Assembly: GCA_003646745.1 (NCBI GenBank)
Contig: QMLM01000105.1
Coordinates: 1 to 6,111, forward strand
DNA from: Deltaproteobacteria bacterium
GTDB taxonomy: Bacteria; Desulfobacterota; B13-G15; RBG-16-54-18
DNA length: 6,111 bases
Direction: 5' to 3'
Under the pieces are notes generated by a model. The model did no database searches. It was not told the origin of the DNA and saw only the letters and a list, made by a program, of their open reading frames with translations. Made by a program: the position numbers and the translations under genes. Below are positions 5,902 through 6,111 of this stretch, piece by piece (position 1 is the stretch's first letter; the number at the start of each line of letters is the position of its first letter).

Positions 5902-6111
5902 ATGTATTTTGAGCAAGCAGGGGCACAAAACACAGACGAGACCCTTCGGGTAGCCTTAGAGGTAGCTAAGGGAAGGGGCATTCGCTATATGGTGGTGGCC
6001 TCCACGAGAGGAGATACCGGTCTGCGGGCGGCCAAACTTCTACAAGGGACAGGTATCAAGCTCGTTGTGGTAACTCATAATACCGGCTTCTCCCAAGAGG
6101 GAAGTCAGGAA
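5902..6111 (+). CDS. Pyruvate kinase C-terminal-like alpha/beta domain protein, N-terminal fragment
   Basis: The first 70 codons of a rightward gene cut by the window edge. The opening MYFEQAGAQNTDETL, then helix VALEVAKGRG, strand IRYMVVASTRGDTGLRAA (residues 27-44) and strand IKLVVVTHNTGF (52-63), is the pattern of the stand-alone pyruvate kinase alpha/beta domain family (PK_C fold, as in archaeal and bacterial proteins of about 180-200 aa annotated only by that domain). The ASTxGxT loop corresponds to the effector-binding phosphate loop in the pyruvate kinase C-terminal domain; there is no catalytic barrel, so it is not a pyruvate kinase. The cellular role of the family is not established. 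It is preceded by AGGAGG and a candidate promoter, and is transcribed away from the MBL-fold gene. About two thirds of the expected protein lies outside the window. Confidence 0.85.
   Translation, partial: MYFEQAGAQNTDETLRVALEVAKGRGIRYMVVASTRGDTGLRAAKLLQGTGIKLVVVTHNTGFSQEGSQE

Noticed and set aside
1..6111. Search for CRISPR repeats, tRNA or rRNA genes, transposase genes or terminal inverted repeats
   Set aside because: No regularly spaced repeat, cloverleaf-like segment, transposase motif or paired ends were seen; the window is almost fully accounted for by five genes.

Overview
The window carries parts or all of five protein-coding genes and no RNA gene, mobile element or CRISPR array that I can support. 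Gene starts preceded by AGGAGG-type ribosome binding sites and TTGACA-type -35 boxes at 17-base spacing point to a bacterium. The Lys/Glu/Arg-rich proteins and frequent AGG, AGA and ATA codons suggest a thermophile or a deep-branching uncultured lineage. The taxon cannot be fixed from this sequence, and an archaeal host is not fully excluded.

Left and centre (about 1-4919): a leftward (minus-strand) cluster of three glycan genes. In transcription order these are a GT-B (GT4-like) glycosyltransferase of 345 aa (3777-4814), a giant 1187-aa protein (199-3762), and the start of a second GT4-like glycosyltransferase (1-178, running off the window) that is a paralogue of the first. Gaps are only 14 and 20 bases, so they are very likely one operon. 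The 1187-aa protein is the centrepiece. It fuses an N-terminal GT-A glycosyltransferase domain resembling mannosylglycerate synthase/glucosyl-3-phosphoglycerate synthase (GT78/GT81), about 600 residues that I do not recognise, and a C-terminal GH130 mannoside phosphorylase/hydrolase domain. Sugar-transferring and sugar-releasing domains thus sit in one chain between two GT4 genes. The likely theme is a mannose/glucose-containing small glycoside (for example a glycerate-based compatible solute) or an oligosaccharide. The actual product is unknown.

Between the cluster and the next gene (4815-5069) lie a candidate promoter for the operon, an A/T-rich tract and a leader that can fold near the start codon. 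No clear terminator was seen for the gene upstream.

Right (5070-6111): a leftward metallo-beta-lactamase-fold hydrolase gene (5070-5757) is split by a one-base expansion in a run of six C (six G on the coding strand). All its metal ligands survive if the frame is repaired. Divergently, a rightward gene beginning at 5902 encodes a pyruvate kinase C-terminal-like (alpha/beta domain) protein and runs off the right edge. Between these two, a single TTGACAA sequence can serve as the -35 element for promoters firing in both directions.
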